DNA from: Pararoseomonas baculiformis
Lineage (GTDB): Bacteria; Pseudomonadota; Alphaproteobacteria; Acetobacterales; Acetobacteraceae
Length of the DNA stretch: 64,000 nt
Direction of reading: 5' to 3'
Assembly: GCF_017813395.1 (NCBI RefSeq)
Contig: NZ_JAGIZB010000008.1
Span: 1-64,000 of the forward strand
Part shown: positions 18,055-26,955 of the stretch, piece after piece
Position numbering within the stretch: position 1 is the first letter of the stretch
Layout: each line of letters starts with the position of its first letter
The notes under the pieces: generated by a model
The model's database searches: none
Seen by the model: the letters and a program-made list of their open reading frames with translations, nothing else
Told to the model about the DNA's origin: nothing
Position numbers and translations under genes: made by a program

Positions 18055-20718
18055 ATGCTCTTCCCACCGACCACGCCATCCATGACCCTCAGCGGCCCCT
18101 TCGGCGCGCGCAGGGCCGTGGATCTGCGCGGAGTGGCCGGAGACAGGCTGTCCCGGATGCCCTGGTGCCACCGTGTCCTGCTGGAGAATGTGCTTCGGCA
18201 GGATGATCCGGATGTCCGCTCCTCCGGTGTCGAAGCCCTCCTGGCCTGGCCTGAGACCGGGCGATCGGAAGCCGAGATTCCCTTCACTCCCCTGCGCATC
18301 CTGATGCACGACACCACCTGCGGCCCGGCGCTGACCGACATCGCGGCGATGCGCGATGCACTGGCCGAAGCGGGAGGCGATCCGACCCGGCTGAACCCAG
18401 CGGTGCCAGTGGTGACCTCCACAGATCATTCCGTCGCTGTGGATGTCTCCGGCACGCCCGATGCGCTGGCCCTGAACATGGCACGCGAGATGGCCCGCAA
18501 CGGCGAGCGCTACCGCTTCATGAAATGGGCCGCGGATGCCGTGCGCGGCTTTCGGGTTTTCCCCCCGGGCACCGGCATCATGCACACGATCAACCTCGAG
18601 CGCCTCGCCAGCGTGGTGGCCACTGTGGTGCAGGATGGCGAGGCCTGGTCCGTGCCGGACACGCTGGTGGGTACAGATAGCCACACGCCGATGGTGAACG
18701 GCATCGGGGTTCTGGGTTGGGGTGTCGGTGGCATCGAGGCCGAGGGCGTGATGTTCGGCGTTCCGGTCTCGCTGCGCGTGCCGGACGTCGTGGGCGTGCG
18801 CCTGACCGGCGCCTTGCCGGATGGCGTGCTGGCGACGGATCTGGCCCTGGTGGTGACGGAGCGTCTGCGCCGGCTTGGCCTATCCGGAGAGTTCGTGGAG
18901 TTCTGCGGCCCCGGCATCAGCACCCTGACCGCCGGCCAGCGTGCTGTCGTCGCGAATATGGCGCCGGAGTATGGTGCAACCACCGGCTGCTTTCCGATCG
19001 ATGAGCAGACCCTGGCCTATCTGCGCGCTACTGGTCGTTCGCCGACACAGCTGGCGCTTGTGCAGGCCCATTCCCTCGCCCAAGGCCTTTGGTACGATCC
19101 TGCGGAGGAGCCGCGCTTCAGCAGCATCACCGAAGTGGATCTTTCAGCGCTACGGCCCTCGGTCGCCGGCCCGCGGCGCCCCCAGGATCGGCTGGACACC
19201 GCCGCCGTTCCCGCCGCGCTCGGCGAAGCGGCGCCGGGAACTGGAACGCTCCCGGCCCAACCCGTGGCTCTTGCCGCCATCACCTCCTGCACGAACACCA
19301 CGGATCTCGGCCTTCTGGTCTCGGCTGGCCTCGTTGCCCGCAAGGCACGGCAACTGGGCTTGCGCCCGGCGCCCTGGGTGAAGACCTCCCTCACCCCAGG
19401 TTCGCCCGCCACGGCAAGGCGTCTCGAGCGCGCAGGGTTGCTCGCCGATCTGGAAGCACTGGGCTTCGCCATCGCTGGCCATGGATGCGCCACCTGCATT
19501 GGCAACTCTGGACCGCTTCTGCCCGTGATGGCGGAGGCCGTGGAGCGGGATGGAGCAAAGCCCGTCGCAGTACTGTCGGGAAACCGGAACTTTCCGGGGC
19601 GGGTGCATGCACAGATCGACTCCGCCCTGCTCGCCTCCCCTCCCCTGGTCATCGCCTACGCCCTTGCCGGACATGCGGGGCTGGACGTAGCACGCGACCC
19701 GCTTGGTAGGCGCCCGGACGGTCAGATGATTCATCTCTCTGACCTCTGGCCCCGGGCCGCCGAGATCGAAGCGGCCATAATTGCCGCAACCGATCCGGCC
19801 GATGTGGCCGTCTCCTATGCCGAGGCAGAGGCATCTGGCCCCTGGTCCGCGCTGCAAGCCCCGGCGACCGCGCGCTTTCCCTGGGACCCCGCCTCCACCT
19901 ATCTACGCCGCCCGCCTTTCGTCAGTTTCGGCACGCCAGAATTGCCACCGAGCACTCTCGCGGCGCACCCGCTTCTTGTGCTGGGCGACGACATCACCAC
20001 CGACCACATCTCCCCCGCAGGCGCCATCCCGGCGGGTAGTGACGCTGCGGCATGGCTGATCGAGAATGGCGAGGACCCCCGCGACCTTAATGTCTATGCT
20101 TCCCGGCGTGGCAATTGGGAGGTGATGCTGCGCGGCCTCTTCACCAACCGCAGCGTCATGAACCACCTCGCTCCCGGCGCTCCTGCCGGGCACACGGTCT
20201 TCGCCCCGACCGGCGAAGTGCTGCCCACCTGGCGGAGCGCCACGCGCTATGCCGAGGCCGGACTTCCTGTGGTCCTGCTGGCCGGCGAGCGATATGGCAC
20301 TGGCTCCTCGCGCGACTGGGCGGCCAAGGGAGCGCATTTGCTTGGCGTCCGGGCGGTGCTGGCTTCCAGCTTCGAGCGCATCCACCGTTCCAACCTGATC
20401 GGCATGGGCGTGCTGCCGGTTCGGATGCCGGAAGGTTGGCGCTCCACGGATCTGGGGGTGCGGCCAGGTGACACCATCGAGATTGATTTCGATCCGGCCG
20501 CTCTCTCTCCCCGCGCCATACTGAAGGTGAGGCTACGCCGGGCCTCCAGCGGAGTGGAGGAAGGCTTGGCAACGGCCCTGCTGGACACGGCGCGCGACGT
20601 ATCCTTGATCCGAGCGGGGGGAATCATCCCGATGATCCTGCATCGGGCGCTGGAAGCGGACGCGAGTGCCGCCGCACCTGAAATCCCCAGAGCAGACAAA
20701 CACAGGGTGGAACGATGA
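18055..20718 (+). CDS. acnA: Aconitate hydratase (AcnA type)
   Basis: About 887 residues. The three iron-sulfur cysteines are visible: SCTNTTD (Cys412), and CATCIGNSG (Cys478 and Cys481). The active-site segments DTLVGTDSHTPMVNG, GDDITTDHISPAG and GERYGTGSSRDWAAKG are also present. It interconverts citrate, aconitate and isocitrate, or a methylated analogue. The start is uncertain: ATG 18055 or 18082, neither with a clear ribosome binding site. It is the first gene of an operon with two Ldh-type dehydrogenases, a TctC receptor and a uronate-dehydrogenase-like enzyme, so it is likely a pathway-specific copy rather than the housekeeping one (inference). Confidence 0.9.
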   Translation: MLFPPTTPSMTLSGPFGARRAVDLRGVAGDRLSRMPWCHRVLLENVLRQDDPDVRSSGVEALLAWPETGRSEAEIPFTPLRILMHDTTCGPALTDIAAMRDALAEAGGDPTRLNPAVPVVTSTDHSVAVDVSGTPDALALNMAREMARNGERYRFMKWAADAVRGFRVFPPGTGIMHTINLERLASVVATVVQDGEAWSVPDTLVGTDSHTPMVNGIGVLGWGVGGIEAEGVMFGVPVSLRVPDVVGVRLTGALPDGVLATDLALVVTERLRRLGLSGEFVEFCGPGISTLTAGQRAVVANMAPEYGATTGCFPIDEQTLAYLRATGRSPTQLALVQAHSLAQGLWYDPAEEPRFSSITEVDLSALRPSVAGPRRPQDRLDTAAVPAALGEAAPGTGTLPAQPVALAAITSCTNTTDLGLLVSAGLVARKARQLGLRPAPWVKTSLTPGSPATARRLERAGLLADLEALGFAIAGHGCATCIGNSGPLLPVMAEAVERDGAKPVAVLSGNRNFPGRVHAQIDSALLASPPLVIAYALAGHAGLDVARDPLGRRPDGQMIHLSDLWPRAAEIEAAIIAATDPADVAVSYAEAEASGPWSALQAPATARFPWDPASTYLRRPPFVSFGTPELPPSTLAAHPLLVLGDDITTDHISPAGAIPAGSDAAAWLIENGEDPRDLNVYASRRGNWEVMLRGLFTNRSVMNHLAPGAPAGHTVFAPTGEVLPTWRSATRYAEAGLPVVLLAGERYGTGSSRDWAAKGAHLLGVRAVLASSFERIHRSNLIGMGVLPVRMPEGWRSTDLGVRPGDTIEIDFDPAALSPRAILKVRLRRASSGVEEGLATALLDTARDVSLIRAGGIIPMILHRALEADASAAAPEIPRADKHRVER

Positions 20719-21743
20719 GCGAAACAGCCCTCCCCGAGGCGGACCTTCTCGACCTGGCAACCCGCGCCCTTACGGCTGGCGGTATGCTGGCGGAGGAAGC
20801 GGCGCTGGTCGCGCGCGTGCTTGTACTTGCCGACCTGTTCGGCGTGCGCACCCATGGCATTAGCCGTGTGGCGCAATACCTCGACCGCGTGCGGATCGGC
20901 GGCATTGATGCCCGCGCGGATGTCGCGACGCTGCGCGTCGCTCCCGGCCTGGCTACCGTCGATGGGCGCAACGGCATTGGTCCGCTCGTCGGAATGCGTG
21001 CCTTGGAAGCGGCGATGGAGGGCGCGCGTGCAGCCGGTATCGGCGCTGCCTTCGCACGCGGGAGTAATCACTTCGGTCCGATCATGCCCTACGCCCTGCT
21101 CGCGGCGGAGCAGGGTTTCGCCTCCATCATCGCCAGCAACGCCACCACCACCATTGCGCCTTGGGGCGGCAAGGACACCCGCGTCGGCAACAACCCGATC
21201 GGCATCGGCGTACCCAATCCTGGAGGCGACCCAGTCATCCTGGACATGGCGCTGAGCGTCGCCGCACGGGCGAAAATCCGGGCCCTCGCACAGCGCGGCG
21301 AATTGATCCCGGAAGGCTGGGCGACGGATTCCGAAGGCAAGCCCACCACGGACCCGAAGGCTGCCCTGTCAGGCTTCCTGCTGCCCGTGGGCGGTCATAA
21401 GGGCTACGGCCTGGCGGTGATGGTGGACCTGTTGGCGGGGCTGCTCTCCGGCGCCTCCTACCTCACCCACGTGCAAGCCTGGGACAAGAACCCTGGCGCC
21501 CCACAGAATCTCGGCCATGTCTTCATCCTGATTGATACGTCCAGGCTGGGCAGCGCCGAATGGCTGAGGGACCGCATGGCAGACTTCGCCGCCATCCTGC
21601 ACGAGACGCCCGCCGCAGACTCGGCTTCCCCCGTAATGCTACCCGGTGAGCGGGAGATGGCCGCCTATGCGCGCGGGCGGACCGAGGGTGTGCGCGTGGC
21701 AACTGCGGACATCGAGAGGCTCAGGGAGCTCGCCGGCACCTAG
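20715..21743 (+). CDS. Ldh family oxidoreductase (malate/L-lactate dehydrogenase type)
   Basis: A 342-residue NAD(P)-dependent dehydrogenase of the Ldh_2 superfamily. Signatures are ADLFGVRTHGISRV, the catalytic-region ARGSNHFGPIMPYAL, IAPWGGKDTRVGNNPIGIG, and GFLLPVGGHKGYGLAVMVDLL. Members oxidise 2-hydroxy acids such as malate, sulfolactate, ureidoglycolate or sugar acids to 2-keto acids. The start overlaps the aconitase stop by 4 bp (ATGA), implying coupled translation. A second paralogue is encoded at the end of the same operon. Confidence 0.92.
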   Translation: MSETALPEADLLDLATRALTAGGMLAEEAALVARVLVLADLFGVRTHGISRVAQYLDRVRIGGIDARADVATLRVAPGLATVDGRNGIGPLVGMRALEAAMEGARAAGIGAAFARGSNHFGPIMPYALLAAEQGFASIIASNATTTIAPWGGKDTRVGNNPIGIGVPNPGGDPVILDMALSVAARAKIRALAQRGELIPEGWATDSEGKPTTDPKAALSGFLLPVGGHKGYGLAVMVDLLAGLLSGASYLTHVQAWDKNPGAPQNLGHVFILIDTSRLGSAEWLRDRMADFAAILHETPAADSASPVMLPGEREMAAYARGRTEGVRVATADIERLRELAGT

Positions 21744-21760
21744 CGGTCAGCCGACCTGAC

Positions 21761-21782
21761 GGGCCGCCTTCCTAAGCGGCCC
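21761..21782 (+). terminator. Intercistronic hairpin
   Basis: GGGCCGC, an 8-nt loop, then GCGGCCC form a perfect 7-bp stem in the 76-bp gap between the first Ldh gene and TctC no. 4. No U-tract follows, so it may partially terminate or stabilise the upstream mRNA. Confidence 0.4.
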
Positions 21783-21819
21783 CCAAGAAAAGCAAACAAC
21801 CAACGGGAGAACCCAAGAC

Positions 21820-22815
21820 ATGACCAGTTCGCTTCACCTCACGCGCCGGGGTCTCATCACGGCGACTACCGCCATGGCGCTCGCCCGCCCCGCTCTGGCG
21901 CAGGGCGAGTACCCCAACCGCCCGATCCGCATCATCGTCCCCTATGCGGCCGGGGGCGGGCAGGACATCACCGCCCGGCTGGTGTCGGAGCCGTTGCGCG
22001 CGGCGCTCGGCCAGCCTGTGGTTGTGGAGAACCGCACCGGCGCCGGCGGCATGATCGGCGCTCAGGCCGTGGCGACGGCGGCGCCCGACGGATACACCTT
22101 CCTGCTCGGTGGTGCTGGCGAAACCGCAGTGGCTCATCACCTCTATCGCGAAAAGATGGCCTATGACTCGTTGCGGGACCTGAGGCCCGTGTCGCTCATC
22201 GTGAAGGTTCCGAACATTCTGATGGGCAGCATGAACGCGCCCTTCAAGACCGTTGCAGAGCTGGTGGAGTACGCTCGCGCGAACCCGGGCCAGCTGAGCT
22301 ACTCGTCCTCAGGCATCGGCAATCCGCAGCACCTGGCTGGTGAGCTGTTCAACCGGATGGCGGGAATCCAAACGGTGCATGTGCCCTATCGCGGCTCTGG
22401 GCCGGCAGTGACCGATATCGCGGCGGGCCAGGTCCAGTACGGCTACAACAGTCTCGCTTCTGGGCTTTCGCTCATCCGTGATGGCCGCATCCGTGCCGTC
22501 GCCGTCACCTCGCGCGAGCGCCTGCCGCAAATGCCGGACGTACCCTCCGTCTCGGAATACGCGCCTCTGGCCGAGTACGAGCTGATCAACTGGTTCGGCG
22601 TCTTCGCTCCCGGCAACACGCCCGGCCCGATCGTCGAGCGTGTCTCTGCGGCCCTGGCCGCGGCGCTGCGGGAGCCGGAGCTGCGCGGCAAGTTCGAGGT
22701 CCAGGGGCTCCTGCCACAGTCGATGACTCCTGCCGAATACCGCAGCTTCGTCACGGCGGAGTCCGAAAAGTTCGGGCGCATCGTGCGCGAGGCCAACATC
22801 ACCGTCGATAGCTGA
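21820..22815 (+). CDS. TctC/Bug-type periplasmic solute receptor (no. 4)
   Basis: A 331-residue receptor. The signal sequence RRGLITATTAMALARPALAQ is followed by YPNRPIRIIVPYAAGGG, VVENRTGAGGMIG and DGYTFLLGG, then the usual VPYRGSGPAVTDIAAGQV. GGGAG lies 10 nt upstream. It is the third gene of the aconitase operon, so its ligand is probably the substrate of that pathway, perhaps a hydroxy di- or tricarboxylate or a sugar acid. Confidence 0.93.
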   Translation: MTSSLHLTRRGLITATTAMALARPALAQGEYPNRPIRIIVPYAAGGGQDITARLVSEPLRAALGQPVVVENRTGAGGMIGAQAVATAAPDGYTFLLGGAGETAVAHHLYREKMAYDSLRDLRPVSLIVKVPNILMGSMNAPFKTVAELVEYARANPGQLSYSSSGIGNPQHLAGELFNRMAGIQTVHVPYRGSGPAVTDIAAGQVQYGYNSLASGLSLIRDGRIRAVAVTSRERLPQMPDVPSVSEYAPLAEYELINWFGVFAPGNTPGPIVERVSAALAAALREPELRGKFEVQGLLPQSMTPAEYRSFVTAESEKFGRIVREANITVDS

Positions 22816-22820
22816 CGCCG

Positions 22821-23666
22821 ATGATGGAGGAAGCAATACCCAATTCTTCCTGGCGGCGGATCCTGCTTACGGGCGCGGCAGGCGAAATCGGCTGCGCCAT
22901 ACGCCCCGCCTTGCGCGGCACGGCAGGGCGGGTCCGCTTGCTCGACCGCCGCTCAATCAAGGATACGACCGAAGATGAGGAGGCGGTGCAAGGCGACATC
23001 GCCGATCCCTCAGTGGCCGAGGCGGCGACGCGGGAGGTGGATTGCCTCATCCACCTTGCCGGCATCCCGCGTGAGACGGGCGGTACGCCGGAGGAAATCC
23101 TGCACACCAATGTTGTCGGTTGTCATACGCTGTTCGAGGCGGCGCGGCGGAATGGCACCCGCCGCATCATCTTCGCCAGCAGCAACCACGTCATTGGCTT
23201 TTACCGCGCCGGCCTCCCGGTCGGCACGGAGGAGCCTGTCCGCCCGGATGGCTACTACGGTGTCTCGAAAGTGTTTGGCGAGGCACTGGGCCGCCTTTAT
23301 GCGGACAAGTACGGCATGGACGTCGCCTGCCTGCGTATCGGGGCCTTTCGCGCCCGCCCCGGCAATGCTCGCGAACTGGCGGCGTGGATCAGCCATCGTG
23401 ATATGGCTCAGCTCGCCCGGCGCTGCGTCATGGCGCGTTCCTTCGGCTTCCTGACCCTCTATGGTGTTTCCGGAAATCGCCGCGCTCTTTGGGGCGGCGA
23501 TGCGGCGGCGCGGGCCCTGATCGGCTACGTGCCACAGGACGATGCCGAGGCCTATGCCGCGGAGTTGGAGGGTGTCGCGACACCTGGGGGCGGGGTTGCC
23601 GCCTTATTCCATGGTGGCTCCGTCTGCGCCCTTGACTTCCGGGGTGACCCGGAACGCGTCACCTAG
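22821..23666 (+). CDS. NAD-dependent epimerase/dehydratase, uronate-dehydrogenase-like
   Basis: A 281-residue extended SDR. The nucleotide motif is TGAAGEIG (residues 17-24), with DVDCLIHLAG-like NAD contacts and the catalytic YGVSK (Tyr146, Lys150). The segment ASSNHVIGFY is characteristic of uronate dehydrogenases, which oxidise uronic acids to aldaro-lactones (family knowledge). It starts 5 bp after the TctC stop. If the role holds, the operon may convert an aldehyde acid to an acid that the Ldh enzymes and aconitase further process. This is inferred from gene order. Confidence 0.82.
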   Translation: MMEEAIPNSSWRRILLTGAAGEIGCAIRPALRGTAGRVRLLDRRSIKDTTEDEEAVQGDIADPSVAEAATREVDCLIHLAGIPRETGGTPEEILHTNVVGCHTLFEAARRNGTRRIIFASSNHVIGFYRAGLPVGTEEPVRPDGYYGVSKVFGEALGRLYADKYGMDVACLRIGAFRARPGNARELAAWISHRDMAQLARRCVMARSFGFLTLYGVSGNRRALWGGDAAARALIGYVPQDDAEAYAAELEGVATPGGGVAALFHGGSVCALDFRGDPERVT

Positions 23667-23689
23667 TGCTCTACGGGAGAAAACGAGAG

Positions 23690-24739
23690 ATGCCCGTCAT
23701 CGCACCAGACGCGCTGCGAAGCTTCGTCGCCTCACTTTATGCTGCAGTCGGCCTCCCGCCCGAGGATGCCGCGCTGGTTTCCGACACGCTTGTGCGGGCA
23801 GACATGTGGGGGCATTCCTCCCACGGCGTGATGCGCGCGCCATGGTACATCGACCGTGTCCGGGCAGGCACGATGAAACCTGTCACAGAGCCCGAGGTGA
23901 TCGTGGATGCGGGTGCCATCTCCGTCATCGATGGGCGGGATGGCGTCGGTCAGGTGATTGCAAAGCGCGCGATGCTGGACGCGATCAGGCGCGCGAAGGC
24001 CCATGGTGTCGGCGTCGTCTCAGTCCGTGAGTCCAACCACCACGGCGCGCTAGGGTACTTCACGCGCTTGGCTGCAGAACACGACTGCATTGGACTGCTG
24101 ACCGCTAATGGCAGCCCCGCCATGGCACCCTGGGGTGGCCGTAAGAAGGTGATCGGCAACAATCCCTGGTCAATCGCGGCGCCAGCAGGACGATATGCGC
24201 CGATGGTTCTGGACCTCGCCAACACAGTGGTTGCACGTGGCAAAATCTTCCTCGCGCGCCAAAAGGGGATTCCAATCCCGGAGAACTGGGCCATCGACGC
24301 GCGAGGCCGCCGCACCACTGATCCTGTCGCGGCACTGGGCGGGGTCATTCTGCCCATGGCCGAGCACAAGGGTTACGCGATTTCGGTGCTGATGGATGTG
24401 CTCTCCGGCGTCCTTTCCGGGAGCGGCATTCTGACGGAGGTGAGTGGGCCGTACCAGGCGGAGAAGCGCAGCCGCAGCGGTCATCTTGTACTGGCGCTGG
24501 ATATCCAGGCCTTCGGACCGGTTGCGCGCTTCAAGGAGCGGATGGAGCAGATGATTTCGGAGATCAAAGCAACGCCCCTCGCTGAAGGCGTCGACGAGGC
24601 CTTCTATCCCGGGGAGATTGAGGCGCGAAGCGAGGAGGAAAGCAACCGTCGGGGCCTCGAAATACCCGAGCAGACGTACATGGATCTCTCCCGCTCCGCC
24701 CGGGAACTTGGTGTAACCTTGCCGCCGGATTGGTGGTGA
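23690..24739 (+). CDS. Ldh family oxidoreductase (second copy)
   Basis: A 349-residue Ldh_2 superfamily dehydrogenase, distantly similar to the one at 20715-21743. Signatures are MWGHSSHGVMRAPWYI, SVRESNHHGALGYF, MAPWGGRKKVIGNNPWSI and GGVILPMAEHKGYAISVLMDVL. I chose ATG 23690 (MPVIAP); a GTG at 23666 overlaps the previous stop and would add eight residues. It is the last gene of the operon. Two Ldh paralogues suggest two sequential 2-hydroxy acid oxidations or two stereoisomers. Confidence 0.9.
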   Translation: MPVIAPDALRSFVASLYAAVGLPPEDAALVSDTLVRADMWGHSSHGVMRAPWYIDRVRAGTMKPVTEPEVIVDAGAISVIDGRDGVGQVIAKRAMLDAIRRAKAHGVGVVSVRESNHHGALGYFTRLAAEHDCIGLLTANGSPAMAPWGGRKKVIGNNPWSIAAPAGRYAPMVLDLANTVVARGKIFLARQKGIPIPENWAIDARGRRTTDPVAALGGVILPMAEHKGYAISVLMDVLSGVLSGSGILTEVSGPYQAEKRSRSGHLVLALDIQAFGPVARFKERMEQMISEIKATPLAEGVDEAFYPGEIEARSEEESNRRGLEIPEQTYMDLSRSARELGVTLPPDWW

Positions 24740-25009
24740 GGCCAATGCGCTAGAACACCCAGGGGCATAATGGCGCGCGACTCCTTCCCATCCTACCAAG
24801 TCGGGACTGGCTCCTGCCGTCGGCACGGTGGCCGGGGTCATCACGGCTCGCGCGCTCAAAGGTCGACATACTCGCTCAGCCGGAACCCAACTCGGCCGTC
24901 TGCTTGCCCTGTCGGATTTTCGAACGCGGCCGGTCCGCTGTCGGCCAAAGGCGGCATCCGAAGTTCGTTCGTGGACCGAATGCAGGTGAGCTGGTGTTCC
25001 CCGGCTTCG

Positions 25010-25885
25010 TCATTCTGCCAGCATCGGCATGAATGACTGCGCGAGTTGGGATGGTGCACGGCGGCGGAATTGCAGGAGCCGCGCCTGCATCGGCACTGCC
25101 GGGTGAAAGGGCCGGGTCTGCATTCCCTGCCTCTGCGCCCCCATCAGCGCGAAGCCATCCAGCACCGCAATCCCCACCCCCGCCTGGGCCAGGGCGCAAG
25201 CGATGGAGGATCGGGAGGCCTCAACGGCAACAGATAGGGGTACGCCCGCCTCCTCGAAGGCCCGTTGCAGCAGCATCCTCCCGGGCTGGTGCGGCGCCAC
25301 GGAGATCAGCGCCTCTCCGGCGAGATCCACGGCGGTGAGCGCCTCCCTCGCCGCCAGCGGGTGCCCGGGCGGCAGCAGGCATCCCAGCTCCGCCCGCCGA
25401 AGGTCGCGAACCAGCACGCGGGAATCGCCCACCGGGCCCATGACCAGCCCGAGATCCACCCGGTGATCCACGACAAGGCGGATCACCTCCGTCGCTGTCC
25501 CCGCGCGAAGGGAAACCGAGACCCCAGGATGGGCTTCGCGGAAGCGCCTGATGGCCGCCGGCACCATGCCGTGCGCGAGGGTCGGGGTCGTGGCCAGTGT
25601 CAGAAGGCCGGTGCGCCCCTCCCGCAGGTCCCGCCCGAGCCGCTGCACGAGGTCGATCGCCGCCAGCGCCCCCACCACCTCCGGATACATCGCCTGCGCC
25701 TCCGTGGTCGGCACTAGCCGCTTCCGCTGCCGCTGGAAGAGCCGGAATCCCAGCCGTTCCTCCGCCTGCTGCAGGGTCTTGCTCACGGCAGGTTGGCGTA
25801 CATGAGCCGCCTCGGCGGCCGCGGTGACGGTCCCGAGCTCCATGACATGGCGGAACAGGTCCATCTCGCGCGGGGTCAGAATCAT
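25010..25885 (-). CDS. LysR-family transcriptional regulator
   Basis: A 291-residue regulator. The winged helix is MILTPREMDLFRHVMELGTV, TAAAEAAHVRQPAVSKTLQQAEERLGFRLF. The effector domain (GLLTLATTPTLAHGM, VDHRVDLGLVMGPV) is of normal length. It is divergent from TctC no. 5 with a 92-bp gap, and so probably controls the TctC/CoA-transferase pair. A 270-bp gap without genes separates it from the Ldh gene downstream. Confidence 0.92.
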   Translation of the reverse strand: MILTPREMDLFRHVMELGTVTAAAEAAHVRQPAVSKTLQQAEERLGFRLFQRQRKRLVPTTEAQAMYPEVVGALAAIDLVQRLGRDLREGRTGLLTLATTPTLAHGMVPAAIRRFREAHPGVSVSLRAGTATEVIRLVVDHRVDLGLVMGPVGDSRVLVRDLRRAELGCLLPPGHPLAAREALTAVDLAGEALISVAPHQPGRMLLQRAFEEAGVPLSVAVEASRSSIACALAQAGVGIAVLDGFALMGAQRQGMQTRPFHPAVPMQARLLQFRRRAPSQLAQSFMPMLAE

Positions 25886-25977
25886 AACTGGGCACCATGA
25901 TCACATTCGAAGACAGTATTTGAAGGCATGAAGTCGCCCGGTGAAGATGGCGGCAACGAGACCCCTGGGAGAGAGAC

Positions 25978-26955
25978 ATGGTCCCCTTTTCGCGCCGTCA
26001 CGCGCTTGCCCTGCCCGCCGCTGCGCTTGTCGCCGGCCGCGCGGGCGTGGCCCTTGCCCAGGGCGACTACCCATCCAAGACCGTCTCAGTGATCGTCCCC
26101 TTCGCGCCGAGCGGCGGCGCGGACGTTGTTAGCCGCCTCGTCTTCGCCCAGGCCGGCCCTGCGGACGGGCCGGGCTTTGTTATCGAGAACCGTCCCGGAG
26201 CCGGAGGGAACATCGGCGCCGAGGCGCTCAGCCGCGCGGCGCCTGACGGCTACACCATCGGCACGATCGCGATCAGCACCCACGGGGTGAACCCCACGCT
26301 GTACCGCCGTCTTCCCTTCGATCCGCTGGCCGACTTCACCCCGATCGCTCTCCTCTCCCTGCAGCCCGTGGTGGTGGCGGTGCGGGCGGACAGCCCCATT
26401 CGCAGCATGGCGGAGCTTGTGGCCCGCAAGGGCGACGACCTCACCTACGCATCCGCAGGCAACGGCACCTCCGGCCACATGGCGGGCGAGCTGCTGCGCA
26501 TGAAGACGGGCATGAAGATGCTGCATGTCCCTTATCGCGGCAGCGGCCCGGCCTGGACGGACCTGCTCGGTGGCCGTGTGGACGTGGTGATCGACAACGT
26601 CCAAGCCGGGCTGCCGCATTACGAGGGCAAGCGCGTGCGGATCCTCGGCGTCTCCTCCGAGAGGCCCGTGGACGTGCTGCCAGACGTCGCTCCGATCGCC
26701 AACGTCGTGCCCGGCTACGTCGTGAACTCCTGGAACGGCCTCGCGGGGCCGGCGCGCATGCCTCAAGCGGTCACGGACCGGCTCTCCGCCATAGCGCGTG
26801 CTTGGCTCGCCAAGCCGGAGCTGAAGGCGCGGTACCGCGAGCTGGGCATCCTTGTCCCTCCCGATACCAGCCCCGCCTACCTCGCCTCCTTTATCCGGCA
26901 GGAGATCGCGATGTGGGCGCCCGTCGTGAAGGAATCCGGAATGCAGGTGGATTGA
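25978..26955 (+). CDS. TctC/Bug-type periplasmic solute receptor (no. 5)
   Basis: A 325-residue receptor. The signal peptide has RRHALALPAAALVAGRAGVALAQ, and family segments YPSKTVSVIVPFAPSGG, VIENRPGAGGNIG, DGYTIGTIA and VPYRGSGPAWTDLLGG follow. GGGAGAGAGAC lies directly before the ATG. The stop overlaps the CoA-transferase start (TGATG), so the two genes form a coupled pair. Confidence 0.93.
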   Translation: MVPFSRRHALALPAAALVAGRAGVALAQGDYPSKTVSVIVPFAPSGGADVVSRLVFAQAGPADGPGFVIENRPGAGGNIGAEALSRAAPDGYTIGTIAISTHGVNPTLYRRLPFDPLADFTPIALLSLQPVVVAVRADSPIRSMAELVARKGDDLTYASAGNGTSGHMAGELLRMKTGMKMLHVPYRGSGPAWTDLLGGRVDVVIDNVQAGLPHYEGKRVRILGVSSERPVDVLPDVAPIANVVPGYVVNSWNGLAGPARMPQAVTDRLSAIARAWLAKPELKARYRELGILVPPDTSPAYLASFIRQEIAMWAPVVKESGMQVD

